In this document: piece after piece, positions 20,133 through 30,714 of the stretch | Layout: each line of letters opens with the position of its first letter | Numbering within the stretch: the stretch's first letter is position 1 | Assembly: GCA_007922225.1 (NCBI GenBank) | Contig: ML679971.1 | Coordinates: 682,001-746,000, forward strand | Source: Emydura subglobosa | Lineage: Eukaryota > Chordata > Testudines > Chelidae | Reading direction: 5' to 3' | Length of the DNA stretch: 64,000 nt | Translations under genes and position numbers: made by a program | Notes under the pieces: generated by a model | Database searches by the model: none | What the model saw: the letters and a program-made list of their open reading frames with translations, nothing else | Told to the model about the DNA's origin: nothing

Positions 20133-20482
20133 ATATGGAAGCAAATGGAGTACCAGGAAACACAGCGAGACAGTTAAAGAAGTTGCACCAGCAGACACTG
20201 AAAGCCATGTCAACGAGGAAGATGAGTACTGTTGAACATAAAATGAACAATAGAGAGAATGTATCTATGGCTAGGAAACATGACAGCAGCCGTCCATTAC
20301 ATCGAAGAACAGCTCTGTGGGGTTCTCTGAAACTTCAGCAGCTTGACGCCAAGGAGTTCTGTGACTGGAAGGATACCCATCAGCAGCTGTTTCCTTGCAC
20401 CCGTGGAAAAGAAATGGGAAGAGGGGAGCCTGTACCTCAGAATGTGAACAGAGAGAGGGAGAAGTCTGCTGTGGGGTCATGA
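20133..20482 (+). CDS. PKHD1: PKHD1 terminal coding exon, distal cytoplasmic tail and stop
   Basis: This is the last coding part of fibrocystin. The acceptor is TTTTCTCTTACAG before 20133. The frame is set by the phase-1 junction (G|AT = Asp, then MEANGVPG). It runs 116 residues to TGA at 20480-20482. Short stretches match the human tail in order: HQQTLKAMSTRKMS against an HQLMNGVSRRKVS-like segment, and CDWKDTHQQLF against a GNWKEGQEQLL-like segment. The product is basic and polar with no membrane segment. The total tail after the helix is about 170 residues, somewhat shorter than the mammalian tail. In mammals the tail is released by proteolysis and carries ciliary and nuclear targeting signals; whether that holds here is inference. 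The intron before this exon is the longest in the window (8.8 kb). Confidence 0.9.
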
Positions 20483-20865
20483 GGAGATGTGTAAGGGAAA
20501 GGATGAGTTGTGGCACCAACAACATGAGATGTTTTCTCAGAGGGAATCCATTAGAACATGGGAACCTGAGTCGCTTCTGCCACTGGTGTGATCAGAAAAA
20601 GCATGTTAGCATTGGAAACTTTCAAACGTTTTAGGACAGTTAAGTGTGAAGATATGTTCTGAATGGATAGAGCAGGGAATCTGAGTCGTATCTAATCTAT
20701 CTATCTAGTTATCTATTCTGTTTATGCCCCTCCCCCTTAGTCCCTGATTTAGCAAAGTACTTCAGTCCATCTCTATTCAGAAAAGCAGTTGCATTTGCAC
20801 CACTTCATTTTGGTTAAGCATATGCTTGAGTACTTTCCTGAATAAAGATGCATCTAAGCACCGGC
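20483..20865 (+). other. PKHD1: Candidate PKHD1 3' UTR
   Basis: This is sequence after the PKHD1 stop codon. The first canonical AATAAA downstream is at 20841-20846. A cleavage site would be expected 10-30 bases later, giving a 3' UTR of about 380 bases. A short TATC repeat lies at about 20695-20715. The signal itself sits in a palindromic repeat (20742-20905), so the true end could lie elsewhere. Confidence 0.5.
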
Positions 20866-20905
20866 TTAACACTCAGAGGGTGCTCTGCTGAATTGGGTCC
20901 TTGTC
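20742..20905. repeat. Fold-back repeat carrying the candidate poly(A) signal
   Basis: CCCTGATTTAGCAAAGTACTT on the left pairs with GAGTACTTTCCTGAAT and with GTGCTCTGCTGAATTGGGTCC on the right. Same family as 1412-1520 and 27978-28084. Confidence 0.55.
20841..20846 (+). terminator. Candidate poly(A) signal AATAAA of PKHD1
   Basis: This is the first canonical hexamer after the stop codon (CTGAATAAAGATG). It is embedded in a degenerate fold-back repeat. Other copies of that repeat read CTGAAT or GGAT at this place, so the hexamer may have arisen by mutation of the repeat. Confidence 0.45.
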
Positions 20906-21029
20906 CTGTGAACCCCTCAGGTCAGTAGCCTTCCCTTCTTGAATGTTTGGAAATGCCTAGCACATCATGGCCACTGCCATTTTGTTAATAATAATAATGA
21001 ACTGGGAGTCTAGTCTGCCTTATGCATTC

Positions 21030-21500
21030 TAAGACGATAAGGGACCACTGTGAACATCTAGTCTGACCTCCTTTATAACACAGATCATAGGACTTCTGTG
21101 AAATAATTGCAGTTTGAAGTATAGTATGTCTTTTAGAAAAAACATCCAATCTTGATATAAGAGTTTCCAGTAATGAAAAATCCACCATATTCCTTGGTAA
21201 ATTGTTCCAATGATTAATTATGCTCCCTGTTAAAAAAAAGGATGTCTTATTTTCCCATCTGAATTGATCTCACTTCAATTTCCAGCCATTGGATCTTGTT
21301 CTATTTTTGTCTGCTAGATTAAACAGCCCATTAACAAGTATTTGTTCCCCGTGCAGATATTTACAGACTGTGATGAAGTCACCCCGTAACCTTCTCTGTG
21401 TTAAGTTAAATAGATTGAGCTCTTTGAATCCAGCACATTAAGGCATGTTTTCCAGTCCTTTAGTCGTTCTCATGGCTCTTCTCGGGACCCCCTTCTAGTT
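21030..21500 (-). mobile_element. CR1 LINE 3' fragment, antisense
   Basis: AACATCTAGTCTGACCTCCT, CTTGGTAAATTGTTCCAATG, TCCAGCCATTGGATCTTGTT and TGATGAAGTCACCCCGTAAC, in the order found in CR1 read in reverse. It lies just downstream of the PKHD1 3' end. Confidence 0.85.
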
Positions 21501-21918
21501 TCTCATCCTGATTGACTCACTATAATGGGTCACAGGAATTCTCCGTGCCTCTCTTTACTGATCTGGAAAATAGGGAGCATTAATACTTGCCTCCCTCAGA
21601 GGAATGTGGGGAGACTTTATTATTGCACCACTGGATCCTTGGGTGAAGGGTGCTGTGTAAGCACTAGATGTTATTTCCATTTATTTATGGAACATGGCTG
21701 CCATTTTTGCCAACAACCGGGATTAAAGTGGGGACCTCTAGAACTAAAAACACAGTTTCTCCAGTTTAAGAGCCAGCTTCAGGCATGGCAACCAGTGGTG
21801 TACACGTTTCTACTAGGGTAGAGGCCGTACGGCTCAAGCATCTGAGATTCACAGCAGTTCAGATCCCAGACAAGCCCCGATGTACGTGACAGCTGCCATT
21901 TTGACTGAGGCACTAGAG

Positions 21919-22257
21919 CAGGGGTGGGGAACCTTTTTGTTGCCAAGGGCCTGATGGTGAACCTTTTTGTTGCCAAGGGCCTGATGGTGGCCCTGGCGGC
22001 GGGCGGGGATTCGGCGGCGGCACAGTTACGTGTGGGGCGGTGCCTGCCGCCGAAATGCCGCCGCCGTTTCCGCCTTTTCGGCGGCGCGGTTTTGCAGTGT
22101 CCGCAGGGCAGTAACCGCCTCCGGACTCCACCCGCCGCCGAAAATGGGCAGGCGGCGGCAGGGTTTTGGCGGCGCGCACTTCCCGCCCGCCCGCGGGCTG
22201 GATCAAATTCTTTCGCGGGCCGGATTCGGCCCGCGGGCCGGAGGTTCCCCACCCCTG
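21919..22257. mobile_element. GC-rich hAT element with 8-bp target duplication
   Basis: A 339-bp element with ends CAGGGGTGGGGAACCT and AGGTTCCCCACCCCTG. It is flanked by the perfect 8-bp repeat CACTAGAG (21911-21918, 22258-22265). The interior is very GC- and CpG-rich and begins with a 30-bp tandem duplication (21930-21959, 21960-21989). Open frames through it are compositional. Non-autonomous. Confidence 0.9.
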
Positions 22258-22265
22258 CACTAGAG

Positions 22266-24640
22266 ATTGAGCCATGACGAAAGCATCAGTGTGTGGAACT
22301 TGATCTCAACAGTGAGGTTTTGGAGCAGTGTGCTGCGGCACTGCCATAACCTCAGTGGAGTGGGCCCAGGTGGTTATTCAGAGCACACGGCAGCCAGTTT
22401 AGTTACACTTTCCTGCTCCAGCCCGCCCACTCTGCTTCTGTCCTGATCCATATAGGCCACCTCTGGTGGTGAGAGAATAATTCATTCTCCATGTCCCTTC
22501 AGTCAATGGCCTGTCTGTGAGACTAAATGCAACCACCTGCCCACCAAGAAAGGGAATCTGATCACCAGCTCATGTAGCCTATTGAACAGACATCAGAGGA
22601 TAACAGCCTTCAGTATAGTCGCTACCAATCTTCAGCGGGCCTCAAACCAGTCACCTTAGCCGTGAAAGGATTCTGTCATGACATGTCTAGACCCCATTCT
22701 ATCATGGTCACTAAGGGCTTAACAGGAAGTCTAGCTATCTCCTCAGCTGTGACTAACTGCTGGGTCAGGAACGGCAGGGAAATCAGAAGGCTGGAGAGGA
22801 GAGGCCTTCAGCAGGAGGAAGCTGGACTTCCAGAGAGGGAGAATCACAGAATGTGAGTCTGGATCAAGCCTGAAGGAAAGGTGAGGTAGGAAACACTTAA
22901 GGGATTGTGAGAAACTGGTCCCAGCTGCTTAATGAAGGGTCCCTGAGAAGGGGAACACAGAAGAGTGGGCGTGTCTGGTTCCTTTACCATCCCCAGCGAA
23001 AAGGATAGTAAAACCCCTTGGAGCAAAGGAGTCAGGATTCTGCAGGGGCGTCAGATTCTCAACCTTTTGCTAGGGTCACTGGACTCCGGGTCTAACAGAC
23101 TCTATTGCCCTGGAAGGGGAGAAACTACAAATAACTTGACAGGAGCCATAAGAAGAAGCCACCTAGAACATGGCCAAACAAGTGTTGGTGGGGTGTGAGG
23201 GGAAACTGAGGGAGAGATGCTGAGACATCTTGGACAGCCATGAAAGGATGCTGTCTCGCAAAGATTCCCAGCCTTTTCAGCCATGCAGACCCCTCACATT
23301 GTGTTGTTCTAACTAGGGGAGAACGGAAAAAGCTTAGGGGTGCCCAGATTGCTACTGGACATTGATGGTTGCGAGCGTAAAGGAAACAGAGCAAATTGAA
23401 GCAACTGAGCTAGAAGCAAGAGCTAACTTGCCTGCTCAGGCTCATTCCAGGTCATTTAGGATGCTAGAGCTGACCCCTCTTTTTATACAAAGGCCCACAA
23501 GTGGTCCTGGCCCCTCCTTTGCGTCTCCTCTGAAAGCAGCCAGCACCAACTGGCATCTTTATGATCACGTTGGGGCACTGGTCCACGATTGGCTCAGAGA
23601 ACTGTCAGTCACAGGTAGCCTCACTAGCACTTGCTTATGCCCCAGCCTGGGCTCATCATTTCATCAGGACAGATCCTCAGCGGGTGTAAATCAGGGTCGC
23701 TCCATTCATGAAGCAGATCCCTTTCTGACCTCCTACATCACGCAGATCGTAGAGTTTCACCAAAGTCCTCCAGTGGCTGGAATTACTCTCCCTTACTCTG
23801 TAAATGAACAGGATGGGACCCAGAGATGGGGGGACTGAACAAGAGATTAGCACTTGGAAAGACATTCAGCCTAAATCAGATGGTTTGGAGAACGTTCTCT
23901 CCCCCACATCCAACGCACAGCCTAGTAGAGATGCCTCGACATGGTGGAAGAAGCATTCTGTATAGTCTAAATATACTTCCCTCTTTCCCTCCTCCCCGTC
24001 CTTAAATAGCTGTACTCCTAAGTGCTTATATCACATCTGAACAGTGCCAATGCAAAAAAAGTATGTAATTACATGTCAGAATGCATGCAAATATGCAAAA
24101 GTAATATCTGAATACTGAATGTAAGTGGTATGCAAAACTTGTACAACACATCCTTCTATCTGAAAAAAATCATACCTATCAGATACACTTAAGGGTTGTA
24201 ATTAATCCTTTAATTCAAAATTCCATATTTTGTTTACCAAATATATAATGCCTGGCATGTCTAGATCTTTAAGTGCTTTAATGAGGAAGGATAAAAACAT
24301 AGTTAATTGCAGAGTTGTTGCTCTTAAGCTCCAGCCGTGCTGTGGATTAGCTCAAGTGAATGACACTGACGATTAATCTCATGTGGATATGGTGAGATAG
24401 CAGAAGGAGATGGTGAGTTATAAACAGGAAGCAAACCCTGGATAAATAGGAAGGTATTCAGGGGGTAATTTCTTGGTTTTGGGAAAGAAGGTACTGTAAG
24501 GTGATCAAGGGGGAGAGGGGAAGAGGTGAGCATAGGAGATCATGAGCCTGAATTAAGTTTGATGTAGCACCAGTTCTAGAATTGATCTTTATTAATATAA
24601 TAACAGTAACCCCTGGAAGTCTCAGCTCAGATTGGGATCC
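22266..24640. other. No gene; largely unrecognised sequence
   Basis: I see no exon. A fold-back fragment lies at about 23674-23720 (ATCCTCAGCGGGTGTAAATC). The block at 22660-23250 has the look of an old long repeat, but I cannot name it. Frames at 23362-23838 and 22965-23198 lack splice or similarity support. Confidence 0.5.
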
Positions 24641-24644
24641 CATT

Positions 24645-24840
24645 TTGTAAGGCATTGCACAGACTCAGTCCCTGCTCTGAAGACCTTACCATGTAAATAG
24701 ACAAAGGAAGCATGATCATCCTCACTGTACAGGGGAAGAACTGTGAGATTAATAGACGTAGCCAGGGTCACACAGGAAGTCTGAGAGAGAGCTGTGAATT
24801 GACCCCAAATAGCTTGATTCCTAGCCCAGGGTCTTAACTC
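24645..24840 (-). repeat. SINE tail and CORE, antisense
   Basis: GCACAGACTCAGTCCCTGCT, TACAGGGGAAGAACTGTGAG and CCAGGGTCACACAGGAAGTC. It abuts a sense SINE copy at 24845. Confidence 0.65.
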
Positions 24841-24844
24841 AAGG

Positions 24845-25060
24845 AGGAAGGATGGTTCAATGGTTAAAGTGCTAGCTTGGGTTGTGGGAGATCTGGGTGG
24901 AATTCCTGCTCTGCCCCAGACTTCCTGTGTGACCTTGGGCAAGTCACATAGTCTCTCTGTGCCTCAGTTCCCCCTCTGCAAATCAGGGATAATAGCACTG
25001 CCCTGTCTCCAGGGGGGTGTTGTGGGGATAAATTCATTAGAATCTGATACGCAGATACTG
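24845..25060 (+). repeat. CORE/MIR-type tRNA-SINE, nearly complete, sense
   Basis: A tRNA-like head (GGATGGTTCAATGGTTAAAG), then GATCTGGGTGGAATTCCTGC and the core GTGTGACCTTGGGCAAGTCA, CTCTCTGTGCCTCAGTTCCC and GATAATAGCACTGCC. The box A/box B region is degenerate. It forms an inverted pair with 24645-24840. Confidence 0.8.
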
Positions 25061-25162
25061 ACGGTGATGGGGTCATATACATACCCAGGACAGATGGATA
25101 AGATCATGCTCACCCTAGATAATGAGACAATGATGGTATCTGCACTTCTTATTTGCCCTTCC

Positions 25163-25770
25163 TCATGTTCTTTTAGCACTGTGCACATACATAAAAGTCC
25201 CATTGAATTCTGTGCAAACAGAGCCATTTCCTGCACTTGCTTTTTGCCCTGTTAATTTTTGGTGAGGGTGAGTGTATGGGGGTGGGGAGGAAATGCAGGG
25301 AACAGAGACAGACTCATTAGGAGCATCAAAGGAGAAGGGAGATGGGAAGGAAGAGGTTCCACTGAAGGGAACACGGAAAGAATGGTTAGCGAGGGAGAAA
25401 GAGAACTGGGAAAGGATAAAATCACAGCAGCCAAAAGAAAAGAGAGTCTCAAGAAAAGCCCCAGCCATGGTGTCAAAAGCATCATGGTGAATGAGAATAG
25501 AGGGGGGAACCTTCGCCTTGGAAGAGGAAAGATCATTAGAGATTTCTGTGAGGGCAGTCTCGCTGGAGTGGAAAGGACAGACGCCAGATTGAAGAGGATG
25601 CAGGAATGAGTTGGAGGAAGCAAGACCAAGGCACCAAGGAGAAGACAGCCCACTCATAAAGTTTGGGGAAGAGGGAGATGAGGTCAGAGAGAGAGAGAGA
25701 AGCAGGAAGGAGTGAAGATTTCCTTAGAAGAGGAAAACCAAAGCCAGCCTGAATGCAGAGGAGTCGAAGT
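25163..25770 (-). mobile_element. LINE reverse-transcriptase relic, antisense
   Basis: Read on the minus strand, the frame contains LQSGVCPFHSSETALTEIS, then ILIHHDAFDTMAG and LANHSFRVPFSGTSS. This corresponds to the GFRxxHSTETAL, LDLSAAFDTxDH and RxxxVxxxG stations of L2/CR1-group reverse transcriptases. The catalytic region is decayed. The long purine-rich + strand and the 164-aa minus frame are explained by this relic. A CR1 end lies just downstream at 25816. Confidence 0.7.
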
Positions 25771-25815
25771 GTTGGGTCTGGAAGGGGATGGGTTGAATGG
25801 ATGGAAGATTCTGAA

Positions 25816-25935
25816 TCATAGAAGATGAGGGTTGGAAGGGACCTCAGGAGGTCATCTAGTCCAACCCCCTGCCCAAAGCAAGACCAACCCCAACTAAATC
25901 ATCCCAGCCAGGGCTTTGTCAAGCCGCACCTTAAG
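25816..25935 (-). mobile_element. CR1 LINE 3' end, antisense
   Basis: AATCATAGAAGATGAGGGTT, GGAAGGGACCTCAGGAGGTC and AAATCATCCCAGCCAGGGCT. This is a well-preserved CR1 terminus, likely among the younger insertions here. Confidence 0.95.
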
Positions 25936-26099
25936 GATGGAGGAAGTGGGGTTCAAGTAGCTAAGGCTAAGGCTCCTGCCCCAAGCACAGGGAATTCCGT
26001 TATCAGAGCGGAATCAATCAGAGCCTTCCCTGTGCTAGGCCTTTCCCTCTCTTGCAGCCCTAGTGTAAACAAGGGGCCAGGTGGGTTTTAAGCTTAAAT

Positions 26100-27020
26100 T
26101 CTCAATAGCGCGTAGGAGAAGTAGACACCTCCTTGCCATTGAATTTTAATGGGAGTTGGGCAGTTAACTCCTTTGCTAATCCCAACCTCAGGCACTACAA
26201 CTAGCTGTGAGCAGGGTTAGAAGACATGAGTTGAAATCCTGGCCCCATTGAAGTCAACGGCAAAACACCCATGGACTTCTGAGGGGCCAGAATTTTGCCC
26301 ATGGTGAATGAAAATGCCAGCAGCTGCCTGGAGCTCTGTGGACACTAGCACCTGAACACTCACACTGTTGCGAGCAATAAGGGAGCCGAACTGGTGTGTT
26401 AGTTTAGCCCCAAACTCCTGGCCTATGAGAATCCTTAGATGCTACTTTTCTTTTGTGGCAGTGGGTTTTCCCTTATCCCCTTACTTGTGAGGCGGAGAGG
26501 GAGCTGTGTTCCAGACAAATTAGCCTAAGGCTTTGGGCCAGAGTTGATGAGACTTCACCAAGATACAGGCACATAGGGAGAGAGAGAGAAGAAAAAAAAG
26601 AGAGCCTGTGAAAAATTAAAATGACAAGGCTGGTTAGGGAGTGGAGATAACTGGTGATGTAGTGAAATTAATTACAGTCTGGGTTGAAAGAATCATGTGC
26701 CTAAGACAAAATTTCAACTCCCTCTTCCCCCCAACAGCCTCAATGAGATTATAAACCCTTTCATTGCCCCTTTGTGTTACAAATAAAACTATTCATTGGG
26801 GTTGTTATTTCTGCAGTGCTAGAGGTATGCACGGTGCTTTACGGGTCAAAGCTGAGACAGGCCTCTGCGATGGGAAGCGGGTGCTCAAAGACCTTGATCC
26901 TGCCAACACTTAGGCACATGATTCATTTTTACTCACTGTGGGATAGTTCCTTTGGGAGTAAAATGAAGCAAACACCTACATCTTCAGTGGATTGGGACAT
27001 AAATGAGATACATTACCTTT
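26100..27020. other. No gene; one fold-back palindrome
   Basis: Apart from the palindrome at 26230-26300 and a poly-purine run near 26580, I recognise nothing. The frame at 26774-27022 has no supporting features. Confidence 0.5.
26230..26300. repeat. Fold-back palindrome, best copy of its family
   Basis: GAAATCCTGGCCCCATTGAA on the left and AGGGGCCAGAATTTTGCC on the right, with GTCAACGGCAAAACACCCATGG between. The near-perfect consensus is a 60-65 bp palindrome. Other copies are at 11595, 42540 and 44456. Confidence 0.6.
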
Positions 27021-27306
27021 AGTATGTCTACACTGCAAGTGACGGAGTGATTGAAGCATGGGTTGGCATTCCCATGCTAGTTTAGACAGGGTAGTACAGG
27101 CTAGCAACCAGACTACCTACCCAGACTTTCTGATGGACTGGGATTCTGGCCTGGGCTAGCAACCCAAGTTCAAGCCCTCCGGGAATGCACTCTGCTAATC
27201 CGTGCTGCCATGTTTGCTATTGTTACCTGAGCTAGTGCGGTTAAAGCTACCACAAGTATACCTACCCTTGCTACCATTACACTTTCACACGCAGTGTAGA
27301 GGCATC
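27021..27306. mobile_element. MITE with tctacactgc/gcagtgtaga ends
   Basis: Starts AGTATGTCTACACTGCAAGT and ends CACACGCAGTGTAGAGGCAT. Interior pairs include CCCATGCTAG and CTAGCAACC. Related to 7101-7372 and 59973-60275. Confidence 0.65.
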
Positions 27307-27345
27307 TTTCAAGTGTAATGAGGGATGCGCAATGCCAGTGTAAAT

Positions 27346-27700
27346 ATTGTCCCAAAACAAACACAAAGTGACTTTTTTTCCCCAATTTTTGAAAATGAAA
27401 ATGAAATGTTTCTGGTTTTTGTTTTCTGGTTTGTTATCTCCCCCCCCCTCTCCCCCCCACCCCTTTCCTTTTTTTCTCCCTCTTTTTTTTTAATCTGGAA
27501 AAAAAAAGAGGAGAAGAGAGAGAAAAACAGAGAGCAGTGAACAATGAAAAAAAGAAGTGGAAAAATGTTTTCTATTTTGAAAACAAACATTTTTTGGAGG
27601 GGGAACAGGACTTTTTAGTCAAAATCAGAATTTTTTGGAAGAAAAGTGAATTTTCTATAAACACTTTCCTTTTCAAAACCAGACCGTTCTTTGCTGAAAG
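27346..27700. repeat. A/T-rich repeat with C-rich tract
   Basis: GAAAATGAAAATGAAATG near the left end and TTTTCAAAACCAG at the right. A pure C/T tract (27440-27490) and a purine tract (27495-27560) interrupt it. Member of the GAAAATTT family. Confidence 0.45.
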
Positions 27701-27977
27701 ACATTCTGAAAGAAAAACGCTGGCCAGTTGTAGAGGTAATCTCGAGCACCTCTCCTTATTACAGGCTTCCCGCAGAAAGAAGGGTTGTTTTTTCAGAATG
27801 GCCGAGTACTCACAACCCCACCAGAAGTCAATGGGTTGTGAGCTCTTCAGAAAGCCATGCCCAGACATGCACAGTGTTAAAATTATTATTGCACCCAGTC
27901 AAGCAAATCACTACATAGTACTGGACTCACTTCTCCATTACTGCATCTTATTGTACGATGAATTTCACTGTTCATTA

Positions 27978-28084
27978 GGGCTTCAATCCACAAAACCATT
28001 TAAGCATGTACTTAACTTTAAGCATGTGCATGATTACATGCCAGCTTTGAAGCACATGCTGAAATGCTTGGCAGGATTGGGGCC
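27978..28084. repeat. Fold-back repeat
   Basis: GGGCTTCAATCCACAAAACC on the left, AATGCTTGGCAGGATTGGGG on the right, with TTAAGCATGTACTTAACTTT and AAGCACATGCTGAAATGC between. Same family as 1412 and 20742. Confidence 0.55.
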
Positions 28085-28089
28085 TGAGT

Positions 28090-29370
28090 TATTTGATTCA
28101 TTTCCCAGTAAGTCATTTTGTCCATCCCCATGAATGGATTGTGTGTGATTCGATGAATGTGCTTTTCCCTCCATGCAGTTTGTCAGTTTCAAACTACAGT
28201 GAAGATGACACATATATACACTACACAATGAAAATTAGACTAAAAAAAAACCCCAATCTAACTCTGGCTCACCCTGCACAGCCGTCTCTCCATGCCTAGG
28301 TGCTGACAAAAGTTATTTGTTGTATTTCCTCCACTTGGTGAGTGACAGGAGACTGGTGTCAAGTGAGAAAATGAAATGTAAATTTTATTAAACACTCCTC
28401 TCATCTCTGTGTATCAATCCAGATTCCAGCCTAACATAGCAAATCAAATCCTGTCTTTGCCAGGCCTGAGGGCAAACCAAGAATCATTTCTCCTTAATAC
28501 CATTGCCTCCTAGTAAAATATTTTTCTGTTTTGTAAATGAAAATTTAAAATGCAAACCCTGTTTTAATCCCGGCGAAAAGATGTGCATTTCAGGGAAAGA
28601 ATGCTACACTTCATTCTGTTCTGGCTTGTGCTTTCTTGTTGTTTGCACATCCAACAATGATGATTAGCTGCAGCAGCTCCCATTTAAATATTGCCCAGTC
28701 GTGACTTTTTATCTATATATCCATCATGGGGCTTAGTAGCAGATCCACAGATGATTCTGATACATTTAATTTGAAATAGCCTTATAATTACTGCAACGAA
28801 TTGCTGTGTGCAATGCTGCTCCCTACTGGATGGAATCAGAACTGCTCAACTGTGTGTCAATAGCTCTATACTATCATCATTATCCTGTCGCTTCCGGGTT
28901 AGGACCTGTGTTTTCAGAAAAGAAGGATCTCTGTTCCAACCGTTCTGTTTCCTTGAATTTAGATTTTCTTTCAGAAAACTGTTCTCAGCTCCTCAGCAGA
29001 TCGCCAGGTGGACTTCCTCAGAGATGGGCTCTCAAGGCTTCCAAGCTCCCAACTCCTGGATAGCATGGAAGCCCTAGGGGACTTCAGATGACACAGTGGC
29101 ATAGTGGTGCCAACTGGCAAAGGGTTCACTGTTCTTTCCAAGCAACTCCTGTCTCAGTCCTGACAAACTCACTACACCACTTTCATGGCATTTATCCATG
29201 AAGGGTAGCATATGAGGTCTGTACTGAGAGCTTGTAACTGATCAGTACTCAGAATCATTGGGAATAATGTAACTATATCAAAATGTATGCCTTATGCTCT
29301 TGGAATGAAAGTTAAACACCAGGGAATCATGTCTTGGTGATGACCCGTTCAAGCCGGAGGGTGCTGTCAC
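28090..29370. other. No gene; unrecognised sequence
   Basis: Mostly A/T-rich sequence without known landmarks. The part at 28800-29090 includes CTGCTCCCTACTGGATGG, a motif that recurs near 38320 (CTGCCCTCTGTTGGATGG), so it is probably an unclassified repeat. The overlapping frames at 28806-29077 have no splice or similarity support. Confidence 0.4.
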
Positions 29371-29870
29371 CCCTCCCTGGCTGGCCAATTACATGTTGTT
29401 GTTCATCCTTTGAGTTCAAAGATGACCATGCCATCACTGGTTGGTTTGGTTTCTGTGACCACGTGAGTGACTGATCAGGCCAATTTGAGCTTTGAGCTGT
29501 CTGTGGTACACTTAACAACGGATGCCGCTATTGGTTACTTGATTAACAGCTGACCTGCTGTTGTGAGATTTATGCTGCTGGCGCGCCTGCTCTGATGCAG
29601 CAGTTCTCCTCTGTTCATAGACTGTAGCTCCGGTATGGATGAAGCTTCACCGGGCAGAATGATCATGAGAAGGCACTTCCCAAAACTCTGGGTTCAATGA
29701 TGTTGAAACGCCTCAAGGATGACTTGAGGGAGTCCTTGCAACTTTTCTTCTGGCTTCCCTGAGAGTACTTTCCCTCCTTTAGCTTGCCGTAAAAGATCTT
29801 CTTTGGCAATTGCTCATCTGATATTCTGGTGACACAGCCTGCACATCTCATCGGTGATTTCATCAACAGA
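29370..29870 (-). mobile_element. Non-LTR retrotransposon 3' end, antisense relic
   Basis: The minus-strand frame at 29866-29663 includes SDEQLPKKIFYGKLKEGK and KDSLKSSLRRFNI. After a stop it continues SFIHTGATVYEQRRTAASEQ. This is the typical C-terminal end of a LINE reverse transcriptase (LPKxxFYGxLxxGKRxxGxxxxxxKDxLKxSL...GAxxYExRR). It is frameshifted and stopped. The 3' untranslated part (to about 29370) follows on the left. Clade not assigned. Confidence 0.7.
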
Positions 29871-30710
29871 GTATGGGTGTCAATTACATAATGTACTGCT
29901 CAGTGGGCTACATTTGTACCAGTCCCGAAAAGTCAATGGAAAACCATCAAAGACAAACTATAAACATCGAAATCACTTGGAAGTGAAAAATCAATGACAG
30001 GACAGTGAGAGATGTGCTTGGCCTGTGAATAAAGATAAAAGGCTGATTCAGTATATCATGGGGTGGAGAAAGACATTCTGGATTCATTCACTGAGGAGAC
30101 ATCTAGTTGAGCAGCGGTATTTCATGAAACCTTGGGTTCTGAGAAGCCAGTCAATTCTGCAATTGACTGACCTTTTTTGGGTAGGAGGAGAGGGAAAAGG
30201 TACATTATGAGATAGGAAAGGTCACTATTAATGAGTGGAGGCCCTAATTTGCATTGTATGATTATGTTTTATAGGGGAACCACTCTCTCGTTTCTAGCGG
30301 AATCTCTTTTCTTTCTTAATAAACTTTTTTTTGTTTTATTCTGAGTGCTCGCATGTGGTGTGCGTTATGCTGGAGCGATGATGATGTAAGGTAAAACTGG
30401 TAAACCACGCTGTGCTGTTCCTGTCGGAGCAGAGGATCTGAGACTGCTGAGATATGCCAGTGCCAGATACCACAAGGGACCATTTTAAAGGGACTGGGGT
30501 GCTCGTATTGTTACCTGCAAGGCAAAGACACAGCTGGAATAGCCTGGAAGAAAATGCTTGAGTAGCTGACAGGCTGGGGCTATTAGGGAGCAGGAGATAA
30601 CAAGGGGACTCAGTCCAGGGCACCCTGCAAACTATCACATGCAGATCCTGGGCTCCTGAGCTTCCTGGCTTCCCACCTGGCAGGCTGCCAGGGCTCTGGG
30701 CACCTCGGAG
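29871..30710. other. No gene; unrecognised sequence
   Basis: AATAAA appears near 30318 in a T-rich context, with no upstream gene to serve. The frame at 30336-30785 has no recognisable domain. Confidence 0.4.
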
Positions 30711-30714
30711 AACC

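Noticed and set aside
21779..22277. Overlapping 117-157 aa frames on both strands
   Set aside because: They are produced by the GC-rich interior of a hAT element with clear TIRs and an 8-bp duplication. No domain, and open in several frames at once.
23362..23838. 158-aa frame as a downstream gene or extra exon
   Set aside because: No recognisable domain, low-complexity stretches, no good acceptor/donor pair, and it overlaps a fold-back repeat fragment.
25163..25657. 164-aa minus-strand frame as a possible gene
   Set aside because: It matches reverse-transcriptase stations of a dead LINE, with the catalytic part degraded.
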